Below are positions 1-8,993 of a stretch of DNA of 11,045 nt, in pieces. How positions within the stretch are numbered: the first letter of the stretch is position 1; the number at the start of each line of letters is the position of its first letter. The notes under the pieces were generated by a model. The model was not told the DNA's origin. It did not search any database and saw only the letters and a list, made by a program, of their open reading frames with translations. The stretch is taken from contig JAHBMJ010003204.1 in the NCBI GenBank assembly GCA_018398765.1, positions 1-11,045 on the forward strand. The letters are read 5' to 3'. Source of the DNA: Chromera velia. Taxonomy: Eukaryota; Sar; Chromeraceae. A program made the position numbers and the translations under genes.

Positions 1-2140
1 GCGGCAGCCGCACATCTTCAAGTCAGTGAATTATTGGATTGTTTTCTTTTGGTTGTGTGTTGAAGTTGGGAAATTTGTTTTGGGGGGAGGAAGGAATGGG
101 TGTGAGGGTGAGAGGTGAAAAAGAGAGTGTGTTGAGGTGGTTGGGTCTGGTGGCTGGTATGTCTGATTGTATCTCTCTGTACATCCTGACTGTATTGTGT
201 CTTCGTGGTGGGAATGAATCATGGGGGCCACGGCAGTTGGGAAGGAAAGAGAGAAAAGGAAAGAAGAGGAGAGGAAGGAAAGGAGGTTGAAGGTGAGGAG
301 ACTGGTGGTTTGTTGTGGCGAGAGGAGATTGTCGAAGAGAAGAGATACAAACACAAAGTAAGAAGAGGCAATCAGGAAAAGAAGAGAAGTGACTTCGTGT
401 TGGGAATGACAGTGGGGTAGGGAAAGGAGAGGCTGCATGTCTTCAGTGCTTGGGCACGGCCGCCTGGGGACTGATGACTTCAGCTGGGATTCATGCAGGG
501 TGAATGTTGGTATGTTGCTTCTCTGGCTGTCTCTGTACGTCTGTTGTCTTCGTATTGAGAAAGAGCAAGAGTGGAGTAGAGAGTGCAGAGTGAGTGACCA
601 TAGTGCTGACGCAGTAAATGAGAAGCGTGAGAAGAAAAGAGACTGTTAATTGTAGTGGGGTCGCATCCTACGCAATTCCTATGCATCTGTCGTTATTCTT
701 GATGGCTCGTGAATGTTGTATACATGTAATTGTGCAATAGTTGACGAGTCGATTAAGAATTGAGTATCATGAAAAAAACGCCGAAAGAAAAAGAAAAATG
801 ATCGGAATGTCTGAGTGAGAAACTGTGATCAAAGAAAAGTGTGTCTTAACACAGCGGGAAGGAGGAAGCCCATGTGAGATCAGAAGTCATGACGCGCTTC
901 AGGGAGGCCCTTGTCTTTGTCTTTTACTCTCTTGCATGTGATCTCTCTACGAGTGTTCATGTGCTTAAGGCAGACACTGACATGAATGATTTTCTGGTCG
1001 TGTCGACCTGTGTTCTTGAAGGGTCACCTCGCAAGAGGGAGTCTCCTGAGCATTCATGTTTTGAATCTGGTATGCAGTTTGGGGCACAGATTCAGTAGTG
1101 AGGAGGGCGGTCTCTGTAGAGAGGCAGGTGGTCGCTGTGTGAAGTAGAGAAGGAAGAGGTGATCACAGGGTAGCCGAAACCACCTGGTCATTCAGACATT
1201 CTCGACACATTGCGTGAAGTCGCTGTGAGGAAAAGAATGAGGGGGGTTGGTATCTATAATGTCGTCTGGCGGCGGACGGTTGGCGTCTCTTATGTGTCTT
1301 TTGATGCACTGTGCAGTCGCGATACCAGACTCCTGTATGATCTTGAGCCAATGCACTGTGATGACCCCTGTCTTGCCAGGATCAGTCAGTCACAGTGTGA
1401 AAAGTGCAGAGCAGAGTAAAGAAAGCTAAAGCCTAAGGTCGCGCCTCAGCATGATCGTAGCAAAGCATACACCGTTGGCGACCGCATTTGCACGTGTGTG
1501 GTCGCAGTCGACCTGAAGAGTCAAGAGAACGAACGAACGAATGGAAGTGTGTGAAGGTGCATATAGCTGCACATTATTAGCAGTGGTCATGCAACTCGGC
1601 TTGCGCATTGGGACAGGCCTGAGGTGAGCATGTGTGGCCAAGCCCTGTTCAGAAGAGTAAGCGCATGCATCACAGTCCTCGACGCAAGCAGGTGGCGCGT
1701 GCTGTGATGTTGTAGAAGAGTTGGGCCTGTTGTTTGGCGCTCTGGGGTCACTGTTTGCTCTGTTAATTATGTTCTTTTGGTTTATGTATGATGGTGTGTG
1801 TGGTGTGATCGTTTTATCCACCCTACCCACCCAGCAAGCGGGTAGATGTAGGGATGTGTAGGGTGAGATGGTGAAGCGTGTGTTTTTTATGTGTGAGTGA
1901 GAGTGTGAGCCGAGCATGGACGTCGGCCTTGGCGAGCAGGCAGATGTAGGGCCTGTACGAGGCGCCGCCTCTGGCTGGCGGGAGACTCAGTCGCTTGACG
2001 GGCTGCTCGCACGGAGTATGGGTGCGGGATCGATGAACGCGTGCGTCGGTGCACAGAATCAGTGATCGATACACAAAGTGATGCATTTGTTCTGTGCCAA
2101 GCAGAAGAAGCTCTGGAAGCAGTATGATTGGCATGAGTGG
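1..2140. other. G/purine-rich non-coding region, possible 3' flank of an upstream gene
   Basis: No reading frame here looks like a protein. The longer frames on either strand are low-complexity translations of G/T- and purine-rich DNA (minus-strand frames rich in S, H, T, P and L). The plus strand is G/A/T-rich, as is the flank after the SAE1 stop, so this may be transcribed 3' sequence of a plus-strand gene lying to the left. Consistent with that, frame 3 opens with a short Ser-rich stretch ending in TGA at 27-29, which could be the last codons of such a gene. That is too short to call. No RNA gene or mobile element was recognised. Confidence 0.4.
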
Positions 2141-2745
2141 TTGCTATCAGAAACTCTAAGATGGAACTCCCTCTAAGAATGTCTGTTCAGGAATCTCTTT
2201 GTCTAGCCCACCACACTGCTAGCTTCGTAGTTACCTAGCACGATAGCCCCGTACGCAGCTGACAGTGTACATATGAAAGAATCGGCAATCAATCCCCATA
2301 TGATGAACAGATTCACTAGCCCTTTCTATCCTCTGGAGATGTAGTTGAAGAGGCTGTACACAGAGTGGATTTCTTCTAGTCTTGTCACAGTGACAGGCAT
2401 ATTGACTTAATTCATTCTACAAGCACACTTTGATCAAGTGTATGCAGGTTCTGGCAGATCGAATGAGGTCAACCGGCGGTCTTGTAACTGAGGTTTCAGA
2501 TCACACTTAGTTTGACACTATGTGACTCTAACTGCCCTTAACTAGCTGCTGCCTCTGATGTACCACTTCGTTTAGCCGTCTCTAACTGTTTTACAAATTC
2601 TGTGTGTTCATTAAATTATTATAGTTTTCAGTTTTTCTAAACACAATTTAACTAGAATGTTTTTGACTTTTAAATTTTAATTTTAGGCTGGTTTGCCCTC
2701 TGAGAACTTTTTTTAAATTTTTTTAAAAGAAAAAATAGCACAGAT
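2140..2745. other. AT-rich, CTAG-rich intergenic block
   Basis: Base composition changes abruptly from the G-rich DNA on the left to AT-rich DNA, with T and A runs at 2630-2740. The tetranucleotide CTAG occurs about eight times between 2150 and 2840, against two to three expected by chance. There is no open frame of note and no terminal inverted repeat or target duplication that I can see. It lies directly upstream of the SAE1 leader and may contribute to its promoter. Confidence 0.4.
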
Positions 2746-3161
2746 ACACTTGGCGCGTTTTAAGTGGTCAATCCGGCTACGAGTCAGCTCATGCATGTTA
2801 TTGCATGTTAGCTCGGCCTGCTAGCTCGGCACCGTGGTCGCATGCATTTTCGGGCCTATATCCGTCTACGCGCCATTCGAGGCCCATTTTACGGTCGAAT
2901 CGTGGCGCAGTCTACTCAGTTCAAATCTGAGTTGTCAGAGTATGTCAGAGTTGCACCAGATGCATCAGACTACATCAGACTTAGTAGACTCATTTCAAGC
3001 GAGGAAAATATCAAGAAGGACTGGAGTCGATATGCCTGTCAGACTCCCTCCCTGACGCATGAGCCTGTTGAGTGATTAAGTCAGAAGGCGAAAATCCGTG
3101 ACCCTTCCGAGAGTTTTTCTCCAACCCCCGTCCCTGATTTTTTGTTTTCAGTGCAGTTACG
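2745..3161 (+). promoter_or_regulatory. SAE1 upstream and leader region with GCATG words
   Basis: AT-rich sequence gives way at about 2745 to balanced sequence leading into the SAE1 start. It holds CATGCATG at 2790-2797, TGCATG at 2802-2807 and GCATGCAT at 2840-2847, plus two copies of TAGCTCGGC at about 2809-2831. A pyrimidine tract followed by cag and then tgcag ends at 3156, five bases before the SAE1 ATG. This looks like a 3' splice site. A matching donor (GTATGT) lies at 2940, giving a possible leader intron 2940-3156. The promoter role is inferred from position only. Confidence 0.35.
2842..3075 (+). other. Unassigned 77-codon open frame in the SAE1 leader (possible uORF or chance)
   Basis: An ATG-to-TGA frame of 77 codons ends 86 bases before the SAE1 start. 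Its composition is protein-like: two similar segments, SEYVRV and SDYIRLS, come from a short repeat in the DNA (TCAGAGT twice, then TCAGACT twice, at about 2935-2985). I recognise no family. The start context is weak (C at -3). A candidate leader-intron donor lies inside it, and splicing there to 3156 would not fuse it in frame to SAE1. It could be an upstream ORF, a small gene or leader sequence open by chance. Confidence 0.2.
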
Positions 3162-4412
3162 ATGCTCTCAGGCGGCACTGACCAAAATGGAGACGTCAAG
3201 ATGACTGCTCCCAACGAAACCACCCTTTATGATCGACAGATCCGTCTGTGGGGTGTGGAAGCTCAAATGAAGCTTTCCCAGGCCCGCGGTCTCATTTTGG
3301 GTCTTTCGTCTGTGAATATTGAGACTGCTAAGTCTCTAATTTTGGCCGGAATTTCTTTGTCCCTACACGAACAGAAGAAAGCCACCGAGGAGGACCTCGG
3401 GTACAACTTTTTGCTTTCTGATCGAGGGGACAATTGCATCGGAGAGTGCATGGGTGAATTGAGTGCAAAGGCACTGCAGAAGATGAACCCCCTCGTGAAA
3501 ATCGACCACTTGATCGAGCAGCCGAACTTGCACAGTGAGGCCGCACTCCGCAGTCTCCTTCAAGGTGGCGAAGGCCCAGACGCCAAAAGGTACACCTTCG
3601 TCATTGTATCCCTCGAACAGTACCCCCTGCACACCCTCGTGTGCCTTGACAAAATCTGCAGAGAGAAGAAAGTGCCCATTTGGGGTTCTGCAGATGCAGG
3701 GCCTTCGTCACTGTTTGTAGGAAACCTTCACACACACGACTACGTTATCAAAAAAGACAAAGACGATGACCAACCCAAGAAGAGGGGGGCCAAGAAACAG
3801 AAAACGGGAGGCAGGGATGATGATATTGAAGGTGAAGGTACCGCCACATACCCGACTTTCGATGAGGTCCTGGCGGGCCCCTTGTTTGAAGAGAGCGAAC
3901 CCAAGAAAAAAAAAGACCACGATGCTTTGACTGTCCTCCCTGCTGTTCTTCTGTTGCGATACTTCCAGGCTCAAGAGAGGAAATGCACACCAGAGAAAAC
4001 CATGAGAGAGAGACTCAACGAGATAGGCACTGAAGGACTGCCTGACTTCATGCACTTCGTCCGTCAAGAGATGAAAGGGGGGAACAGCAACGGTCCAGCA
4101 GCAGCAGCAGCAGCAGCCTCAGCCGATGGTGGTGATGACCTTCCTCCCCAGTTAGTTCGTCAGTGCGAGGTTTTGTTCAAATTCTTCGGCGTTCCCCTTC
4201 CCTCCGTAGCCTCGCCCGCGATGGGCGCCGTCCTCTCCCAGGAGGTTGGCAAGGCAGTCACGGGTGAGAGGAAGCCCCACGAGAATGTGATCGTGCTTGA
4301 CCCTATCGGCGGTGGCGCCTCGATTGGGCGCTTCCCCCCCCGTGACGCCTCCCAGAAGAGTGCCGCGGTTGCGCCTGTTGTTGACTTGATCGATCTGTCA
4401 GACGACGATTAA
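3162..4412 (+). CDS. SAE1: SUMO-activating enzyme subunit 1 (SAE1/AOS1)
   Basis: This is the small subunit of the nuclear SUMO E1. It pairs with UBA2, which holds the ATP site and catalytic cysteine, to adenylate SUMO and pass it to UBC9. The 416-residue product opens its ThiF-like fold with YDRQIRLWG (23-31), the family signature whose arginine reaches the partner's ATP site. AKSLILAGI (56-64) follows. The Gly-rich loop reads GLSSVN (47-52), so its glycines are mostly lost, fitting a subunit with no active site of its own. A charged insertion (197-225) looks like a nuclear signal; an Ala run (313-319) lies in a second insertion. GAVLSQEVGKAVTG (355-368) is the conserved late helix. The C-terminus is a SUMO-interacting-like tail. 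It is longer than human SAE1 (about 346 residues). The start has A at -3 and places the signature near residue 23, as in homologues. The coding region has no introns. Family assignment is firm. Confidence 0.95.
   Translation: MLSGGTDQNGDVKMTAPNETTLYDRQIRLWGVEAQMKLSQARGLILGLSSVNIETAKSLILAGISLSLHEQKKATEEDLGYNFLLSDRGDNCIGECMGELSAKALQKMNPLVKIDHLIEQPNLHSEAALRSLLQGGEGPDAKRYTFVIVSLEQYPLHTLVCLDKICREKKVPIWGSADAGPSSLFVGNLHTHDYVIKKDKDDDQPKKRGAKKQKTGGRDDDIEGEGTATYPTFDEVLAGPLFEESEPKKKKDHDALTVLPAVLLLRYFQAQERKCTPEKTMRERLNEIGTEGLPDFMHFVRQEMKGGNSNGPAAAAAAASADGGDDLPPQLVRQCEVLFKFFGVPLPSVASPAMGAVLSQEVGKAVTGERKPHENVIVLDPIGGGASIGRFPPRDASQKSAAVAPVVDLIDLSDDD
3750..3803 (+). other. Lys-rich nuclear-localisation-like insertion in SAE1
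   Basis: Codons 197-214 encode two basic clusters (KKDK, then KKRGAKKQK) separated by acidic residues, in the layout of a bipartite nuclear signal. It sits where human SAE1 has its variable, also basic, linker. A second Lys cluster, PKKKKD, follows at residues 247-252. The nuclear-import role is inferred. Confidence 0.5.
4098..4118 (+). repeat. GCA trinucleotide run coding seven alanines in SAE1
   Basis: Six GCA codons and one GCC encode Ala 313-319 within a Gly/Asn/Ser-rich loop. The run is pure enough to vary in length by slippage. Human SAE1 has no such run. Confidence 0.85.
4377..4409 (+). other. C-terminal SUMO-interacting-motif-like tail of SAE1
   Basis: The last eleven residues, VVDLIDLSDDD, have a hydrophobic core (LIDL) followed by Ser and three Asp. 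This matches the SUMO-interacting motif pattern of a short hydrophobic strand flanked by acidic or phosphorylatable residues, as in PIAS proteins. The motif is visible in the sequence; binding is inferred. Confidence 0.6.
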
Positions 4413-5157
4413 TCACTCACAGTCGTTCCGTTGTGTGTGGGGGCGGCTGGACGGGTGGCCTGACAGGACAGAACAGGGAATCGTTGAGCGTGAGAAGGGG
4501 AAAGGAGAGATGGCGTGCTTCCTTCATTGGGGGGAAGGGACGGGGACGAGTCTGTGTGTATGCATGGGGCAGAAGGAGAGAGAGAAGAGAGAAGAAGGAA
4601 CCGTGCGGGTAGGGCGTTCCCTCCTTCTCATAGTTGGACGGGAGGGAGGGAGGGAGGGAGGGAGAAGGGATGAATGAGGGAGGGGTATGTTGCAATGGTG
4701 GGTGGGTCTGGGTCCTCCCAAGAAAGAGGAGTGTGGTGGAAGGGACAGGGCAGCTGTGGAAATTGAAGTCATTTGTGAAGGGCCCGTTTGAGGCTCACTG
4801 TTTTGCGCGCATTGTGCTGTCATTCTTCACATCCATGCCAGTGCGTGTGATCAGGGTTTGTCTCTTCTCCACCGGAAGGGTGTCGGTCAATTAACAGACA
4901 TGCACAGATAGAGCAGAGGGTGTTTCGGTCCGTTTCTCTACCCTTTTTCAGCTTTGAGGTTGAAGGCACTGACTGTTGTACGTGCAGGCCCTAGCTTGCT
5001 TGCCTGATTGAAGAGGGACTGTCAGGAGCATTGCTCAGCCGCACTTGCCAAAGCCTCTATTTATTCATTGATCGATGCACGTGCTGCCAGTCTGTATTTC
5101 TTCGTCTCTGCGTGGGCGCCTTGTGGTGGGGCGCACGTGTGTGTGACACTGTGTTTT
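4413..5157 (+). other. Purine-rich 3' flank of SAE1
   Basis: After the SAE1 stop the plus strand is G/A-rich for about 400 bases, then mixed. There is no credible reading frame and no canonical AATAAA on the plus strand close to the stop. A TTTATT near 5058 would read AATAAA on the minus strand, but it lies about 830 bases beyond the TDRD3-like stop. The region probably contains the SAE1 3' UTR; its end cannot be placed. Confidence 0.4.
4640..4669 (+). repeat. GGGA tandem repeat with G-quadruplex potential
   Basis: Six consecutive GGGA units are followed by a further GGG, giving well over four G-triplets separated by single bases. It is on the sense strand of the SAE1 3' flank, so any G-quadruplex could form in RNA as well as DNA. 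Confidence 0.85.
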
Positions 5158-5158
5158 T

Positions 5159-5192
<34 letters not shown>

Positions 5193-5229
5193 GGTGGGTG
5201 TGTCTGGGTGGGTGTGTCTGGGTGGGTGG

Positions 5230-5262
<33 letters not shown>

Positions 5263-5283
5263 ACAGTGTGTGTCTGTGTCTGT
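5158..5283 (+). repeat. GT microsatellite / GGGT minisatellite compound repeat
   Basis: A GT run at about 5160-5183 leads into GGGTGGGTGGGTGGG at 5184-5198, a canonical four-tract G-quadruplex motif. Two copies of the 14-base unit GGGTGGGTGTGTCT follow at 5192-5205 and 5206-5219, then a partial third copy. A second GT run occupies about 5231-5262. On the minus strand the same DNA reads as CA and CCCA repeats. Confidence 0.9.
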
Positions 5284-5289
5284 GCATCT

Positions 5290-5884
5290 ACACCTAGCAT
5301 AATATATTTTACTTGAAATCTAGCTTGAAGTCTCTCAAATTAATTTAGATTCCTGCCAGTGTCTAAATTCCTAGGTCCTCGCCTTAGGCTAGGTCCTTGC
5401 AGAGTATAAAACTAGTAGGTTTTCAACAGCTAAGGTCTCAAACTAGGTTTCTAGCTAGGTTTCTTACTCACTTACTTAATGGCGGTTTAGCCTAGACTGT
5501 CCGAAACCAGACTCAATACCAGAGACAAACGGTAACTCATGCATGCAGTTCGTGCGCAGTGTTCAAGTTATAGTGTTACACAACGACCCAAGGTATACAG
5601 AAGCTGCAGAGCTGGCTACATAGCTTAAGTCCCTATATATATAACTAGAATCGTTACTAGATAGATCTAGACAGCCTATACTATATAACAAGTAATTACA
5701 TAGCGCTTCGAGCAACGGTTAAGCCTGGGGTTAAGCGTTGCACAACGGTTGTTCACTTAAGTGTTTACTCTTGTTTCAAAATATTTGCTTAAATTTGCCC
5801 AATTACTATTTAACACCAATGTGACACCAGCTACCACGCCTAAGTATGCGTAAGGCTGGCCCGACGCTGCAGAGAGAATCGGAT
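5290..5884. other. AT-rich, CTAG-dense intergenic block between the convergent genes
   Basis: Twelve CTAG tetranucleotides occur in 5290-5700, where one or two are expected. Four copies of CTAGGTYYT lie in the same orientation at 5371, 5389, 5443 and 5455, including a clean 12-base tandem pair at 5443-5466. The right part (5700-5760) holds an imperfect hairpin and several AACGG words. There is no reading frame of note and no recognised RNA gene. It should contain at least the proximal 3' UTR of the TDRD3-like gene, which is transcribed leftward through it. Confidence 0.4.
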
Positions 5885-7936
5885 TCACCAGTCCATTTGA
5901 CGATCCCCCCCGTATCCCCTCCCACCTCCTCTGCCCCTCCCCCGTTGACCTCCTCTACCACGACCTCCACCTTGCCCCTCGCCTCGCCCCCTCCCACCGC
6001 CTCCACCGTCTCTCGATCCCCCTCCTCGAAAGCCCTGCCACTCCATCTCATCTCCACCTCGGTCATTCCGGTCTCGATAGTCATCTCTTCGATACCCCCC
6101 TCTAGTATCCCGATCCCTATCCCGATCGCTAGGTCCCGAGGGATAATTGGGGGTTGCCCTCTCGTACTGCTGAGCCTCTCTCCCCCCCCCTCTGTACTGT
6201 TGCTGTTGCGAATCCGGACGGTCTCTTGGAATGTACGTCAACGTCCTCTGCTGCTGCTGGGGCTGTTGTTGTGACTGCTGTCCCATCTGATGCTGGTCAG
6301 AGTAGGTCTGGTGGCCGTTGGAGTAGTTGTTCCTCGGGTCGTTGCCCCTTCCCCCCCCGCCTCGACCCCTTCCCTGTTCTCTAGAAGGAGGGGGGCGATC
6401 CTGGAATCGGTGGTCGTTTCTCCGATCTCGTTGGTGGTTGTCCTGATCGTACCCGCCTCTCCTCCCGTAGTCCCCCTGAGGCTCCCTCTGATGACGGTCC
6501 TCGAACCCCCCCTGCTGCTGAGCTCTCTGATCTCTCGAGTGGCTGCTATTTGGTGCGCCTCTCGACTCTCCTCCTCCTCCGCGGTTCTGGTCCTGGGGCT
6601 GATGGTGGGATGGTTGACTCTGCTGTTGCTCGTATTCTTTCCGGGACATCTCCAGGGCTTTCTGGAGGTCTGCGTCCTCGTCTTGTGCCCCTGCTGCTGC
6701 TGGGGGGGCAGCAGGTGTGGCTGCCTTCTGCTGCTTCTGCTTGAGAAAGTCGTCCAAGGAAATCGCTGCACAGAGAGAGGCCACACATGCACACAGCAAT
6801 GCGGCACGGAAGCGCCAAAAAAGGATAGGTGGAAATCAGAGAGAATGGCAGCCGCGAGGGGGGGAAAGCAAGTGAGAAAAGGTCGAAAGCGAATTTCGAA
6901 GGCAGAAAAAGGGGAACAAAATCTCTCCCTCTCTGAATCTCTCATGTTGCAGTCAACTTCACTTACCCTTCTCTCCCCCGGGAGCTCTGAACTCTTCGTC
7001 TTCATCGTCCCTGTCCCTCCTCCTCCGTCCTCTCCCGCCCCCTCTCCCTCTTCCCCGTGTGAACTCTTTTTCTTTGAAAGCCTCCTTGGAGACAGCAGTC
7101 TGCAGGAAGGAGAGGAGAGGAAACACAAGTGCAAGAGTTGCTCATTTATGCGTCAGGGCTTTCTCTTCTGTTGCCCGGCAAATGCTGCAGACCTACTTTC
7201 TTAAGGTGAAAGAGAGCGCACAATTCACAGACAAACAAACAAACGGACAGACCGACCTGGGGTTTGGATGCCTCTGTCTGCCCCTGGCTGCCCTCCTGAT
7301 GAGGTGCCACCGTCCTCAGGTCAAACCTCGGAGCTCCTGCGTCTCCTGAGCCTGCAGAGGCAATCGCCGCAGCGGCTGCGGCAGCCTCTGCCTGTTTTCG
7401 GTCGTCGGCCTGCATCAACACGCACTCAGAGGAGGAATGCAGGAAACTCTAAAGTCTGCGTCTTTCTTTCTCTATTGCGCACATGCAAGCGTCTCTCTCC
7501 TGCCTGAACCGTTCCCCTTGAACAGAACAAGTCCACACACAAACTAATACGATATCAACTCCGGCGACCGACAATGCACAAAAAAGAAACAAATCTACAG
7601 GAGACCATGCCCTCTGTCTGTCCGAGAACGCACCTCCCGTTGCAGTTGCCTTTTGTAGTCTGCAGCACGTGCGCCGACAGGGAAGGGCTTGAACCGAGGG
7701 GGGCCGGCTGCCGACTCACCCCCTCCGCCTCCCCCAGCAGCTGCAGCTCCGGCCGCCCCACCTGCTCCCCCTCTCCCCGCTCGCACAGCCGTTCTCATCT
7801 GTTGCACCTCGTTGGTCGCCTGCAGGCAGCAGACACACAATCAGGGAAGGCAAACAAAACAAAAAACGCAGCAACAATTCCCTCAGCCGCTGACGCCACG
7901 AAAGACAAATCCCAGCACGAAAGCGAAGATCTCCCT

Positions 7937-7999
<63 letters not shown>

Positions 8000-8537
8000 A
8001 CAGACTCCGACAGTCATACATGCATGGAAGGGAAGGACTCGGGTGCCATCACCCTCCCTCCTTTCCCCCCCTCCCTCCCTGACCTTCCAGGACTCCACCA
8101 AGACCTCCACATGGCCCCCCAGCACAGAGACGCAGGCGTCAGAGAGCAGAAGGATTCCATTCCGCGTTTCGACTGTAGACTTGCCCTGCGCATGAAAGGA
8201 CACACAGACAAGGCACAGAGTTGCTCAACTTACCGAGGGGCCCAGAAGGAGCAAAACAGAGAAACAGACGCATTCACACATACAAATAGATGCACAGATG
8301 GAGAGAAAAGACCGAAAAACCGAGTGAGAGGAGGCAAAAAAGATTTAGGCAAAAATAAAAAGGCCAAGAAGAAGAGAACTGGAAGCTGATGAAAGAGAGG
8401 AAGGGTAAAACAAAGGAGACAACGTACCCTGCCGCCTCCAGCAACCAGAATCTTCGTCCCCGGGGGGGTTGTCGGACTGCACGACATGAAGACACCAATG
8501 AGTCACAAAGAGTACATGTAGAGGGAAAGAAACAGGA

Positions 8538-8581
<44 letters not shown>

Positions 8582-8959
8582 ATAAATCAACAGGAAAGCG
8601 CCCCCCCTCGAATAGTTTCCTCTCAGACCGACCTGAGGTTTGACAGCGTTGCATACTCCACTGCCTGCACCTTGGTGGTCCCATCCGTCAGGTTCAGAAG
8701 GAGGAGACGGCGGTGTCCTGCATGGAAAGGGTGGGCGGGGCGGGGGCATGTTAGAGGAAGGGAGAGAAGGGCGCAGGGAGTAGAAACAGAGAGAACAATC
8801 GGAGCGTAACTCATCGATACGACAGATGGAATCACGGGAAGCAAGACGAAACAAAAGCAAATAGCAGAGAGGCACGACCAAACAATCCACAACGAAGCAG
8901 GAACTCTGGGTAGGCAGAGGGTTCGAAAGCAAATGAAGATCTTCCTGCAGGGTATAGAC

Positions 8960-8993
<34 letters not shown>

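Noticed and set aside
31-438. Minus-strand 135-codon frame rich in Leu, Ser and Phe
   Set aside because: It is a low-complexity translation of purine-rich DNA, with no signal of a real membrane protein beyond composition.
1426-1917. Minus-strand 163-codon frame
   Set aside because: Composition (S, H, T, P, N) reflects GT-rich DNA on the other strand; no domain, no homology that I recognise and no partner exons.
2842-2940. Complete tRNA around the T-arm-like hairpin
   Set aside because: The 3' acceptor strand would need CTGACAA about 65-100 bases upstream; it is absent, and A-box and B-box motifs are only about ten bases apart.
5050-5070. AATAAA on the minus strand (TTTATT on plus) as poly-A signal of the TDRD3-like gene
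   Set aside because: It lies about 830 bases beyond the stop, and the signal consensus in this organism is unknown.
2140-5884. The two AT-rich blocks as LTRs of a retroelement enclosing SAE1
   Set aside because: They share composition but no alignable sequence, and there is no reverse transcriptase, primer-binding site or target duplication.
6238-7204. Long frames on both strands over the last exons of the TDRD3-like gene (about 300 codons each)
   Set aside because: They are shadows of the GC-rich Gly/Arg/Gln coding exons; only the frame joined by in-phase GT-GCAG introns matches a known family.
8186-8245. Strong GTAAGT donor inside intron 5 (minus strand, at 8228-8233), suggesting a tiny extra exon
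   Set aside because: No GCAG acceptor lies between it and exon 5, and direct joining of exons 5 and 6 already gives the expected OB-fold sequence in frame.
8185-8428. P-loop-like string AGGGRGKST formed across the exon 5 / exon 6 junction of the TDRD3-like protein
   Set aside because: It matches the loose pattern [AG]-x4-GK-[ST] but sits in an OB-fold loop, lacks any Walker B or NTPase fold, and such short patterns arise by chance in Gly-rich loops.
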